Shown: piece after piece, positions 5,756 through 13,278 of the stretch | Numbering within the stretch: the stretch's first letter is position 1 | Layout: the number at the start of each line of letters is the position of its first letter | Source: DASZZX01 sp036260415 | GTDB lineage: Bacteria; Actinomycetota; Nitriliruptoria; Nitriliruptorales; JAHWKO01 | NCBI GenBank assembly: GCA_036260415.1 | Contig: DASZZX010000050.1 | Coordinates: 1 to 13,482 of the forward strand | Reading direction: 5' to 3' | Length of the DNA: 13,482 nucleotides | Program-made: the position numbers and the translations under genes | The notes under the pieces: model-generated | What the model was told of the DNA's origin: nothing | Databases searched by the model: none | What the model saw: only the letters and a program-made list of their open reading frames with translations

Positions 5756-8563
5756 CTACAGGCCGCGGCGGGCAACCTGTGCGGCGAGATCGGCGCGTCC
5801 GTCGACGTCCACCTTGGCGTAGACGTGGGTCAGGTGCTTCTTGACCGTGTTGACGGAGATGAACAGGCGTTGACCGATCTCGGCGTTGGTGTGGCCTTCG
5901 GCGACCAGCCGAACCACGTCGCGTTCGACGGGAGTCAGTGACGCCCAACCGATCTGCGGGCGTTGACGCTGGCCCCGCCCGCGGCGGGCGTAGGCGACCG
6001 CCTCGGCCAGCGACAGGTCGCTGCCGGCATCCCAGCATCCGGCCGCGTCGGTGGAGTCCAGTTCCGCATCTGCAGTGTTGCGGGTGCGTTCGAAGCGGTC
6101 GGCCTGCAGGGGGAAGCGGACGATGCCCGTGTCGGTGTGGAACCGTTGCGACGCGGCGAGCAGGCGAAGCGCCCGTTCGGGCTCGCCGAGGGCTACGGCC
6201 AGGTCGGCGATCGTTTCCAGCGCCGCGGCGGCCCCGAGCCGGTCGCCGTAGTCGTCCAAGATCTGGAGGCCGTCGTGGGCCAGCTCCCACGCTTCCTCGA
6301 GGTCCTCGTCGGCGGTAGCCAGCTCCGCGAGGCCGAGCAACGACCGACCCAGCGGCCACGGGAGCCGTGGGTCGGTCGACAGGGCGCAGCTGGTCTCCCG
6401 GTGTGCTCGCGCGTCGTCGTGGCGCCCCTGGTCGTGCGCGACCACACCCAGCAGCCACTCACCGATGGACTCGTCCAGGCGGCTGCCACCACCACGGCCG
6501 ATCCGCGCGATCTCTGCAGCCGTGGCCCGCGCGGACTCTGAGTCGCCGGATGCCCAAGCCGACAACGCCAGCCAGTGGCGGAGGGCCAGGTCGTATTGAG
6601 ATCCCTCCAGGGCTCGTGGCCGCAACACCGCCTGCGCCCTGGACAACAGGTCCTGCGCTCGGTCGTGCTCGCCCCGCAGGACGGCAGCCGCTGCGAGCCC
6701 GGTGAGCCCCCATGCCTCCCATCCGGGACGTCCGACCTGCCGGCTGAGCTCGACGGCCCGTCGAGCGTGTCGGCGTGACCGGTCGAGTCGGCCGGACCAC
6801 TCCGGCCCCGGCACGAGACCCGCGCCGAGGGACGCGTGGGCAGCCGCCAGCTGGAAGGTGAGGTCGTTGGTCTCGCACACCCCCACGGCCTGCTCGAGCT
6901 GACGGCACCCGGCGTCGATCGAGCGGCTGCAGAACAGCGCCGCCCCGGCGAACGCCAGGACGTAGGCCTGGGTCGACGCATCTTCGCACCGCTCCGCGAG
7001 TTGGAGCGCCTGCTCGACGTCAGACTCCACCTGGTCGCTGGTCGACAGTCCCGACCTCGCCCCCGAGAAAGCCCGTTGGCCCAACGCGACCGCAAGCGCG
7101 CCGCCCACGTCAGCGGCGGGTGCCGCGGCGACCGCCTCGCTCGCCGACCGATGGGCGTTGGCCGGCTCGCAGACAGCAAGGGCCAGGGCCGCCGCGGTCG
7201 TCAACGCTCGCACGCGCACGTCATCTGGGGCGTCCTGGGCCTCGACCGCGTCGTGCAGCCGGCGGTGCACCTCCCGGGACAGGCCGCGCTCGAACCAGAA
7301 GCGGACGATCGGCTCGGTGAGCCCCACCAGCCCCCGCAGATCTCCTGTCTCCGCCGCCCAGTCCATCGCGGCACGCAGATCATGCAGGTCGGCCGCGAGC
7401 CGCGCCACCCAGGGCTCGGCCTGTCCACCGGTGAGACCCTCCTGCGCCCGCCCTGCCAGCCCGGCATGGAACTCCAGATGGCGGCCACGCACCCGGGCGG
7501 GATCATCCAGCTCCGCGAGGCGCTGCTGGGCGTAAACCCGGATCGTCCCCAACAGCCGGTAGCGGGCCCGACCCTGACGCTGGATGACCCGTACCCATGA
7601 CTGCTCGACCAGCCCGGCGACCAGGTCGAGAACGTTGTCGCCGTCGATCCCCTCGCCGCATACAACCGCCTCAGCGGCATCCAGTTCGAACGACCCGGCG
7701 AAGACCGACAGCCTCGCCAGGGCCAACCGCTGCACGGCGTCGAGCAGGTCGTAGCTCCAATCCAGCGACGCCTCCAGCGTCTGGTGACGTGCCGGCGCAC
7801 CGCGCACCCCTCCGGTCAACAACCCGAACCGGTCCGACAACCCGGTCGCGATCTGGTCCGGTGCCAGCACCCGCACCCGCGCCGCCGCCAGCTCGATCGC
7901 TAACGGGATCCCATCCAGGCGGCGGCAGATCTCGGCCACCGCGGAAGCGTTGTCGTCACTGATCCGGAAGTCCGCGGCCACCTGCCGGGCCCGCACCTCG
8001 AACAACCGAGCCGCGTCCGCTGCCGCGACCGCGCTGGCTGAGCGAACATCGGAGTCGGGCACGGGCAGCGGGGCGACCTCGAACGTCGCCTCCCCTTCGA
8101 CGACCAGCGGCACCCGGCTGGTCGCCAGCACGTGCAGCTGCGGACACGCCGACGACAACACGCCGACCAGCTCCGCGCACGCCTCGACCAGGTGCTCACA
8201 GTTGTCGAACACGATTAGCAGGTGTCGTGAATGCAGCTGCTCGGCGAGCGCGTCGACCAGCGCCTGCTCGGGTCGCTCGTAGACATCCACTGCCCTACCG
8301 ATGGCCGGTGCGACCATCCCGGGTTCCCTCAGCCCCTGCAGGTCCACCCAGCGGGCCCCGTCGGAGAACCGCGGCGCCACGTCCCCGGCGACCTCCACTG
8401 CCAGCCGGGTCTTGCCGCAGCCACCTGAACCGGTCAACGTCACCACCCGGGCACCCGCGACCAGGTCGGCCACCTTCGCACGTTCACGCTCGCGGCCGAC
8501 GAACGCCGAGATCCCAACAGGCAGCGTGCTGTGCATCTCCATCGGCTCCAGCCCGTCGCCCAC
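5756..8563 (-). CDS. LuxR-family transcriptional regulator with N-terminal ATPase domain (STAND/LAL-like)
   Basis: This intact 935-residue protein joins an N-terminal P-loop ATPase to a C-terminal LuxR helix-turn-helix. Visible elements in order: FVGRERE (21-27), the usual entry motif; Walker A GSGGCGKT (45-52); Walker B LLIVFDNCEH (115-124); ATSRVPL (about 147-153); CRRLDGIPLAIELAAARV, the GLPLA-like motif of STAND ATPases; a long alpha-helical, alanine- and leucine-rich TPR-like region (about 340-840); and the HTH LTPVERDVVRLVAEGHTNAE with VNTVKKHL at 876-935. Such proteins are thought to oligomerise in an ATP-dependent way on binding an inducer, then activate transcription. The start is uncertain: GTG 8563 has no clear ribosome-binding site, and ATGs at 8542 or 8536 are alternatives, with a GGAG 9 bases before 8536. 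The hydrolase genes downstream on the same strand are plausible targets, but no operator was identified. Confidence 0.92.
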   Translation of the reverse strand: MGDGLEPMEMHSTLPVGISAFVGRERERAKVADLVAGARVVTLTGSGGCGKTRLAVEVAGDVAPRFSDGARWVDLQGLREPGMVAPAIGRAVDVYERPEQALVDALAEQLHSRHLLIVFDNCEHLVEACAELVGVLSSACPQLHVLATSRVPLVVEGEATFEVAPLPVPDSDVRSASAVAAADAARLFEVRARQVAADFRISDDNASAVAEICRRLDGIPLAIELAAARVRVLAPDQIATGLSDRFGLLTGGVRGAPARHQTLEASLDWSYDLLDAVQRLALARLSVFAGSFELDAAEAVVCGEGIDGDNVLDLVAGLVEQSWVRVIQRQGRARYRLLGTIRVYAQQRLAELDDPARVRGRHLEFHAGLAGRAQEGLTGGQAEPWVARLAADLHDLRAAMDWAAETGDLRGLVGLTEPIVRFWFERGLSREVHRRLHDAVEAQDAPDDVRVRALTTAAALALAVCEPANAHRSASEAVAAAPAADVGGALAVALGQRAFSGARSGLSTSDQVESDVEQALQLAERCEDASTQAYVLAFAGAALFCSRSIDAGCRQLEQAVGVCETNDLTFQLAAAHASLGAGLVPGPEWSGRLDRSRRHARRAVELSRQVGRPGWEAWGLTGLAAAAVLRGEHDRAQDLLSRAQAVLRPRALEGSQYDLALRHWLALSAWASGDSESARATAAEIARIGRGGGSRLDESIGEWLLGVVAHDQGRHDDARAHRETSCALSTDPRLPWPLGRSLLGLAELATADEDLEEAWELAHDGLQILDDYGDRLGAAAALETIADLAVALGEPERALRLLAASQRFHTDTGIVRFPLQADRFERTRNTADAELDSTDAAGCWDAGSDLSLAEAVAYARRGRGQRQRPQIGWASLTPVERDVVRLVAEGHTNAEIGQRLFISVNTVKKHLTHVYAKVDVDGRADLAAQVARRGL

Positions 8564-8801
8564 CGTACGGGGATGCCCTCACATGTGCCCGTGCACCCAG
8601 CAGGGACGCCTAGAGCGGGACTGCCGAGCGGCTGGTGGAGAACCGGCGACGGCTCGTCGGCGCCTCGGAACTATGCGTGGAACCTCGCGTCGGCGGACTC
8701 GCTGCCAGCCACCTGCAACGGGGACTACGGCGCGGGACGCCGCGCCTCTTCCCAGGTGCTCCCAGCGGGCCTATCGAGCGGCACGGACAACGCCGATCCC
8801 C
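8564..8801. other. Upstream region of the LuxR regulator gene, up to the IS target site
   Basis: No gene is supported here apart from the last codons and TAG (8771-8773) of the reading frame interrupted by the insertion sequence. The promoter of the LuxR regulator should lie within these bases if it is not driven from the insertion sequence. No clear -10/-35 pair, operator or terminator was recognised. Confidence 0.3.
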
Positions 8802-8809
8802 CGATTGGC
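8802..8809. repeat. Target-site duplication, left copy
   Basis: CGATTGGC directly abuts the left inverted repeat and is repeated exactly at 10227-10234, directly outside the right inverted repeat. Eight bases is the size ISL3-family elements are known to duplicate. An exact copy at both edges indicates simple transposition with little later rearrangement. Confidence 0.9.
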
Positions 8810-8824
8810 GGCTCTTCGGAAGTT
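8810..8824 (+). repeat. Left terminal inverted repeat of the ISL3 element
   Basis: GGCTCTTCGGAAGTT is the outer 15 bases of the left end. The right end has the same sequence in inverse orientation with a single T/G difference at the fourth base. The similarity may extend a little inward (CACGGGG versus GAGGGG) if a one-base gap is allowed. Confidence 0.85.
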
Positions 8825-10111
8825 CACGGGGTTGCCGGGAAGATCGCCGGGAGCTTGGTCCAGTCGGGGCCGCCGGCGTAGAGCAGGACCCGGACGCGCC
8901 AGTGGACGAAGTTGGTCATCCCGAAGGCGACGCGCTTGATGCGCTTGGCCAGGTTGTTCGCGGCCTCGGTGGGGCCGTTGCTGGCGCGTGACCGGTGCCA
9001 GGCCGCGATCTGTGGAGCCCACTGTCGCAGGGTCCGTCCCAGCTGGCGGATCTCCGGGGCGTAGGTGACGTCGGTCATGCTGTCGGCGAGCTCGCTGACC
9101 CACTCGAGGGCGACGTTGGCGTCGTCGATCCGGTAGATCTCGCGGACGGCCTCCTGTCGGTCCACGCGTCGGCGACCTCGCCGCGCGGGTCGCCGGCGCG
9201 CAGTAGTCCTTGACGTCGGGCGCGGCCGTCGTCATCGAGGTGCTCGTCGGCCAAGACCAGCAGCTTGCGGGCCCGGTACAGCGGGTCGCGCTTGCGGCCG
9301 CGGTGCCCCAGTGTCTCGTTCTGCACGCGCCGGCGGTGTCGTCGAGCCGGTCGTTGGCGACCCGCACGACGTGGAAGGGATCGGCGACCTGGGTCGCGGC
9401 CGGCAGCATCGTGTCGGCCACCAGCCGGTAGGCGCCCGACAGGTCCAGCGTCACCCAGCCGATCCGGTCCACCCAGTCGGTGGGGCGTGCGGCCAGCCAG
9501 CGGCACGCAGACAGCGCGTCACGGCCCTCTACGACGTCGAGTAGGCGTCCGTCACCCACGATCGCGGTCGACCAGACCCGCTGCCGCCACGGGCCGTGGC
9601 GGACGAACGACGTCTCGTCCAGCCCCAGCACCGCGACCGGCCCGATGCGGTCGGGGTCGTCGACCAGCGCGAGCCCGTAGCCGATCACGGCACGGTTGAC
9701 CGTGTGCCAGTCACAGCCCAGGTCGTGGGCGACCTCCGAAACTGTCCGACCGTGTCGGCCGACCTGCTCGCACGCCCACCGTGCAGCACGGTCGGTGATG
9801 CCACGGTTGCCCACCACGATGCGGTGGTCGGTCTGTATCCACGACGCGACCGGACAGTCGCGGTTGCCACAGCGCCAGCGGACCTGCAGCCACACCAGCA
9901 CCACCGGGCGACCGAAGCACGGCAGGTCCACCAGCCGCCGTCGTCGCGTCTCCTTCACCGCCGCCGCCGCGCCACACGAGCCGCACACCGGCCTCGGTGT
10001 GGTCGAGCGCACATGCACCTGCACGCTGGCGGTCCAGCGGATCACCCCGACGACTTCGATGTCGTCAAGTCCGACCAGCAGCTGACACATGCGCGTAGCA
10101 TCTATCTCCAC
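8824..10111 (-). pseudogene. ISL3-family transposase, two frameshifts
   Basis: This is a DDE-type transposase of the ISL3 family. The first frame (10111 to about 9340) carries the N-terminal zinc-finger (C43xxC46 and C81xxxxC86), a helix-turn-helix at about 122-142 (TVSEVAHDLGCDWHTVNRAV), the first catalytic Asp165 in VLGLDETSF, and probably the second, Asp244, in VADPFHVVRVAN. Near 9335-9345 the reading moves to a second frame (RRRVQNETLGHRGRKRDPLY, DPRGEVADAW). Near 9165 it moves to a third (DRQEAVREIYRIDDANVALEW), which carries the conserved SNGPTEAANNLAKRIKRVAF with the catalytic Glu and ends at 8824. About 430 residues would result if rejoined, the usual family length. Start GTG 10111 is chosen for the AGGAG 5 bases upstream; ATG 10090 is an alternative. 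Family transposases are normally one uninterrupted frame, so the shifts are taken as lesions or errors. Confidence 0.88.
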
Positions 10112-10164
10112 AGGGGCTCCTGAGTGGTGGCGTCGAACACCTCCACTCTCGCGGAGCCCCTGTG
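10109..10164 (-). promoter_or_regulatory. Hairpin covering the transposase ribosome-binding site and start codon
   Basis: The arms CACAGGGGCTCC and GGAGCCCCTGTG are a perfect 12-bp inverted repeat (10109-10120 and 10153-10164), with a second inner pairing GAGTGG/CCACTC (10122-10127 and 10143-10148). In the minus-strand transcript the 3' arm contains most of the AGGAG ribosome-binding site and the whole GTG start codon of the transposase. Folding would hide both. Several unrelated insertion sequences are known to use such structures to block translation from transcripts entering from outside. That role here is inferred from position only. Confidence 0.65.
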
Positions 10165-10211
10165 CCTTTCCTACGAACCTCGACCGAGCTCACGAGGACA
10201 TCAGCCCCCTC

Positions 10212-10226
10212 AACTTCCGAAGCGCC
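10212..10226 (-). repeat. Right terminal inverted repeat of the ISL3 element
   Basis: On the plus strand this reads AACTTCCGAAGCGCC, the reverse complement of the left end except for one base. It is followed directly by the second copy of the 8-bp target duplication, which fixes the element boundary at 10226. Confidence 0.85.
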
Positions 10227-10234
10227 CGATTGGC
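10227..10234. repeat. Target-site duplication, right copy
   Basis: CGATTGGC is identical to 8802-8809 and lies immediately outside the right inverted repeat. Joining the two flanks at one copy restores an uninterrupted codon phase across the site. Confidence 0.9.
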
Positions 10235-10699
10235 TCGTGCGCGTCTGCGATCGCGTTCGAGGGTGATTTGGCGTCGGATGGCGGTCGCCTCGGTCGCGGC
10301 GTGGCGCCCGTCGCGGTGGGCTTGGGCGGCTCGCTCGAGTCGTTCGACCACCACCCGGGCGAGTTCGACGGTCTGTGCCGTTGCCCGCTCGGTCGCGTTC
10401 GTTGCAGCTCGGCTCGACGGCCAGGGCATGCCGGGCCTGTTCGAGCTGTGCTGGGTCGAACGGCGGCGGGTTGTCGATAATGGCCTGCTGGCGCGTATCG
10501 AGGCCGCCGAGTTGTCGGTCGTGGAGGTGGCGCAGGCGGCGGGCGAGGTAGCGGTCCGACTGCAGTTGGGCGTGTTGCCAGGCGGCGCGAGCGTCGGGGC
10601 GGGATGCTGCGGGCCGAGGGCCGAGCAGCTGGGCGTGCCTGGGGATCTCGTAGCTCGCTGCGGTCGACGACCTGTGAACACTTCGGGCTTGCGGGCCAT
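10227..10699 (-). pseudogene. Hypothetical protein, frameshifted and interrupted at its 3' end by the ISL3 element
   Basis: A good start (ATG 10699, GGAG 7 bases upstream) gives MARKPEVFTGRRPQR. The protein-like sequence then moves to another frame reading SYEIPRHAQLLGPRPAASRP, DARAAWQHAQLQSDRYLARR and NPPPFDPAQLEQARHALA. Near 10370-10390 it moves back to TVELARVVVERLERAAQAHR, then ATAIRRQITLERDRRRARAN, which is charged, alanine-rich and likely coiled coil. The insertion falls right there. Removing the element and one target copy continues the frame as RGIGVVRAAR to a TAG at 8771-8773, so the last ten codons lie beyond the insertion. The intact product would have had roughly 165 residues. I do not recognise the family. 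The LLGPRPA...RAAWQHA segment faintly recalls the C-terminal parts of plasmid relaxases, but this is too weak for a call. Confidence 0.5.
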
Positions 10700-10843
10700 C
10701 GTCCTTCTCCGGTGGTAGAAGCCAGCCACCGGAAGTGTTCAACAACAGCCACAGAAGTTGACGCATTTAACACACCAACGTTTCCGGATGAGGCACTAGC
10801 CAAGACGCGGCTCATGCAGGCGGTGCTGACAGGGTGTGTCAGG
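10700..10843. other. Spacer after the response regulator, with a short hairpin
   Basis: An inverted repeat, CTGACA-GGGTG-TGTCAG at 10826-10842, lies directly after the response-regulator stop codon. It could fold in the transcript, but no T-rich tract follows, so it is at best a weak or factor-dependent terminator. The rest of the spacer carries only the ribosome-binding site of the degraded gene starting at 10699. Confidence 0.35.
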
Positions 10844-11509
10844 TCAAGCGCGGAGGTAGCGGAGGACGGCAAGTACTCGACGGTGGTCATCCGGGGTCGG
10901 CGTCAAGCCGAGCTTCCTGAAGATGGCGGCAACGTGACTCTCCATGGTCTTCGGGCTGACATGTAGCTGGGCGCTGATCGCCCGGTTGGATCGGCCCTCC
11001 GCCATCAGCTTGAGTACTTCTCGCTCGCGTGCGGTGAGGTGGGGCAGTGGATCGCGGATTCTGGGGCGTCGCATCAGCTCGTCGACGACCTCTGGGTCGA
11101 CAGCGGACTCTCCGGCGGCTACGCGGCGAACCGCGTCGGCGAACTGCTCGATCTGGGTGACGCGGTGCTTGAGGAGGTAGCCGATTCCTGCGGCGCCGCT
11201 GCGTACAAGCTCCATGAGGTACTCGGTCTCAACGAAGGCAGAGAACACCAGCACTCCCGTTTCCGGGAAGCGTTCGCGGATAAGATCAGCGGCCCGCAGC
11301 CCCTCGTCGCTCTGATGAGGGGGCATGCGAATGTCGGTAATGGCGACGTCGGGCCGATGGGTAGCTACGGCAATCAACAGCGCATCCGCCGTGGAGACCT
11401 GGTCGACCACCTGGAAGCCTTGTTCCCTCAGCAGCCGCACCATGCCTTGTCGCAGGAGAGGCTCGTCCTCGGCGACCACGAGCCGCAGGCGGTTGGGGGT
11501 CTCGGGCAT
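10844..11509 (-). CDS. Response regulator, NarL/LuxR family
   Basis: This is a 221-residue two-component response regulator. Counting from ATG 11509, the N-terminal receiver domain (about 7-125) has the acidic pocket Glu14/Asp15 (VVAEDEP), phospho-acceptor Asp59 (VAITDIRMPP), the switch Ser90 (VLVFSAF) and the conserved Lys114 (YLLKHRV). The C-terminal LuxR-type helix-turn-helix (about 158-221) reads LTAREREVLKLMAEGRSNRA with the recognition helix VSPKTMESHVAAIFRKL. It should be phosphorylated by the kinase encoded just upstream. The kinase stop and this start overlap as TGATG, so translation is probably coupled. A GTG one codon earlier (11512) is the alternative start. Its targets are unknown; it may regulate its own operon, as many such pairs do. 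Confidence 0.95.
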   Translation of the reverse strand: MPETPNRLRLVVAEDEPLLRQGMVRLLREQGFQVVDQVSTADALLIAVATHRPDVAITDIRMPPHQSDEGLRAADLIRERFPETGVLVFSAFVETEYLMELVRSGAAGIGYLLKHRVTQIEQFADAVRRVAAGESAVDPEVVDELMRRPRIRDPLPHLTAREREVLKLMAEGRSNRAISAQLHVSPKTMESHVAAIFRKLGLTPTPDDHRRVLAVLRYLRA

Positions 11510-13278
11510 CACACGGCGGCGGATGCCGGATAACGCACGGGCAGGCGCGCAGTCAAGGTCGTGCCGGAACCAACGAAGCTTGAAACCTCGAAGGTGCCCT
11601 CGATCGCAGCGACCCTGTCCGCCAGTCCGCGGAGTCCGCTGCCATCAGGCTGGGCTCCACCTTTGCCGTCATCGCTGATGCGAACCACCAGTTCGTCGTC
11701 CTCCACGTGCACGCCGACGTGGACGCATTCCGCTGATGCGTGCTTGGCCGCGTTCGTGATTCCTTCGGACACTACGTAGTAAGCCACGCCTTCAACGGAT
11801 GGGTGAAGGCGACGTTCAAGGTTGACTTCAAGTAAGACTGGGATGACCGCACGGTCGCCCAACGCGCGCAGCGCCGCAGGCAGGCCCCGGTCGGTCAGGA
11901 GCGACGGATGAATTCCCCGGGTCAGCTCACGTAGCTCCCGCAGAGCGGTATCGAGTTCCACGGCCAGAGCCTCAAGTTCCGCTCGCGTCCCGGGATTTGC
12001 CGAGATCTGCGCGATGCGCAGTCCCATTGCCAGCGAGAGCAGTCGTTGCTGTGCTCCGTCGTGCAGATCGCGTTCGATGCGCCGAGTAGCCTCGTCGGCC
12101 GCGGTGGCGATGCGTGCACGTGAGGCTTCCAGTTCGTGGAGCTGGTCGAGCAACTCCGCGTTGAGACGCTCATTGTCGACCGCAAGCTGCGCCGCAGCCC
12201 GCACCGCTCCGATCAGCCCGGGATCGTGCCGCAGCGCCGGATCATGCACCAGCACGCCAAGCGCCTGCCCCGGCCGCCCCAAATGCGTGACCGCCCGGTC
12301 AGGATCGTCGTCGTTGGGAAGGTCAAGCGGTTCTCCGCTTGGGCGGACGTAGCCGCGCCGGTCCGGGTCCCAGATGCCGAGGGTCAGGCTCGGATCGCCC
12401 ACCGTGTGAGCTAGAGCTGGTTCCAATCGATCCACGGAGGCCAGCTCCGAAAGCTCCACCACCAGGCCTCCCACACGTGAGCGACGCCGGCGTTCCACAA
12501 ACAGACCGATGAGCACACCCACCGGCAGAAAGCCATACGCGACCACCCCGAAGATATCGGTCGCGGCCGTGAGCCTCTGAAACCCTCCTCCCGGGACCTC
12601 CACCGCAAGCGCGATCGTCAACCGCACGCTCGCGCCAGCGGCGATGATCACGACGGGAACGGTAACAGGGGTCAGGATGCGACGCCGCACGGAACTGGCG
12701 CGCCTCCACCGCGCCACCATGATCGCCAGGATGGTCGCCATAAGGAGGATCGACGTCGCATGGACCGCAATCTCCCTCGGCTCGACCAAGGCAGGCACCG
12801 AACGCACCAGCGCGAGGTTCTGCGGGCACCGGTCACAGTACCGCTGGGGATCGTCGAACAGGCCCTTGAGGGCTCCATCCGCAAAGAGCACCACAGCGTT
12901 CAACGCGACCACAGCGCGGTCCAGTCGTCCCTTCAGCCGACCCTCGGGGTAGGCCAAGACCAACCACGACATCAGCGGATCGCCGAGACCGCGGGTCACA
13001 AACGCCAGCGTGAACAGCAGCGCGCTGCCCGACTCCAAGAAGCCGCCCGGGCGGTACAGCAGCTGGGCGGCTATAAGGACCTGGCCGAACCTGCGGTCTG
13101 GGTGAAGCCACCACAGCAGCACCGCCGCCACCATGGCAGCTACGCCGACGATCCAGACGACCTCTAGCCCGAACGGCGAGGCGTCCTCTAGCTCGTTCCA
13201 TATCTTCAGCGCCGTCCACAGTGCGACGACCCCCAGAACCGCAAGGGGATGGGGTCGGCTGGAGCCCGATACGCGCAT
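11509..13278 (-). CDS. Membrane sensor histidine kinase, HisKA_3 (NarL-partner) type
   Basis: Counting from ATG 13278 the protein has 589 residues. The N-terminal half is hydrophobic, with about six to eight likely membrane segments between residues 11 and 261 (for example LAVLGVVALWTALKIW, VWIVGVAAMVAAVLLWW, ILLMATILAIMVARW and ILTPVTVPVVIIAAG). A YCDRCPQN loop (Cys148, Cys151) may bind metal or sense redox state. A linker (about 270-385) precedes the HisKA_3 dimerisation domain with phospho-acceptor His406 (ERDLHDGAQQRL). The ATPase domain has the N-box EGITNAAKHA, the G1 box ISDDGKGG and the G2 region GSGLRGLADRV. It phosphorylates the response regulator encoded immediately downstream. In-frame starts at 13380 (GTG) and 13362 (ATG) would add 34 or 28 polar residues; 13278 is preferred because GGGAGG lies just before it, though the spacing is short. 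The signal is unknown. Confidence 0.93.
   Translation of the reverse strand: MRVSGSSRPHPLAVLGVVALWTALKIWNELEDASPFGLEVVWIVGVAAMVAAVLLWWLHPDRRFGQVLIAAQLLYRPGGFLESGSALLFTLAFVTRGLGDPLMSWLVLAYPEGRLKGRLDRAVVALNAVVLFADGALKGLFDDPQRYCDRCPQNLALVRSVPALVEPREIAVHATSILLMATILAIMVARWRRASSVRRRILTPVTVPVVIIAAGASVRLTIALAVEVPGGGFQRLTAATDIFGVVAYGFLPVGVLIGLFVERRRRSRVGGLVVELSELASVDRLEPALAHTVGDPSLTLGIWDPDRRGYVRPSGEPLDLPNDDDPDRAVTHLGRPGQALGVLVHDPALRHDPGLIGAVRAAAQLAVDNERLNAELLDQLHELEASRARIATAADEATRRIERDLHDGAQQRLLSLAMGLRIAQISANPGTRAELEALAVELDTALRELRELTRGIHPSLLTDRGLPAALRALGDRAVIPVLLEVNLERRLHPSVEGVAYYVVSEGITNAAKHASAECVHVGVHVEDDELVVRISDDGKGGAQPDGSGLRGLADRVAAIEGTFEVSSFVGSGTTLTARLPVRYPASAAV

Larger units (their letters stand above)
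8810..10226 (-). mobile_element. ISL3-family insertion sequence, complete, about 1.4 kb
   Basis: The element is bounded by imperfect terminal inverted repeats: GGCTCTTCGGAAGTT at 8810-8824 and, reading inward from the right end, GGCGCTTCGGAAGTT at 10226-10212, with 14 of 15 bases matching. The GGCTCTTC opening is typical of ISL3-family ends, as in corynebacterial members. An 8-bp direct repeat flanks it. It carries one transposase on the minus strand whose TGA (8824-8826) touches the left repeat. The transposase is frameshifted, so the copy is probably immobile unless another copy supplies transposase in trans. It inserted in the last codons of an older minus-strand reading frame (start near 10699, stop 8771). 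Confidence 0.92.

Noticed and set aside
6836..7600. Plus-strand open frame inside the LuxR regulator gene
   Set aside because: It is a shadow of an intact 935-residue gene; composition is arginine- and proline-rich without motifs.
8824..10111. Programmed ribosomal frameshifting in the transposase
   Set aside because: ISL3 transposases are made from one frame; there are two separate shifts, and I saw no slippery heptamer with a downstream structure at either.
10826..10842. Intrinsic terminator after the response regulator
   Set aside because: The 6-bp stem is real, but no T tract follows in the direction of transcription; kept only as a weak possibility.
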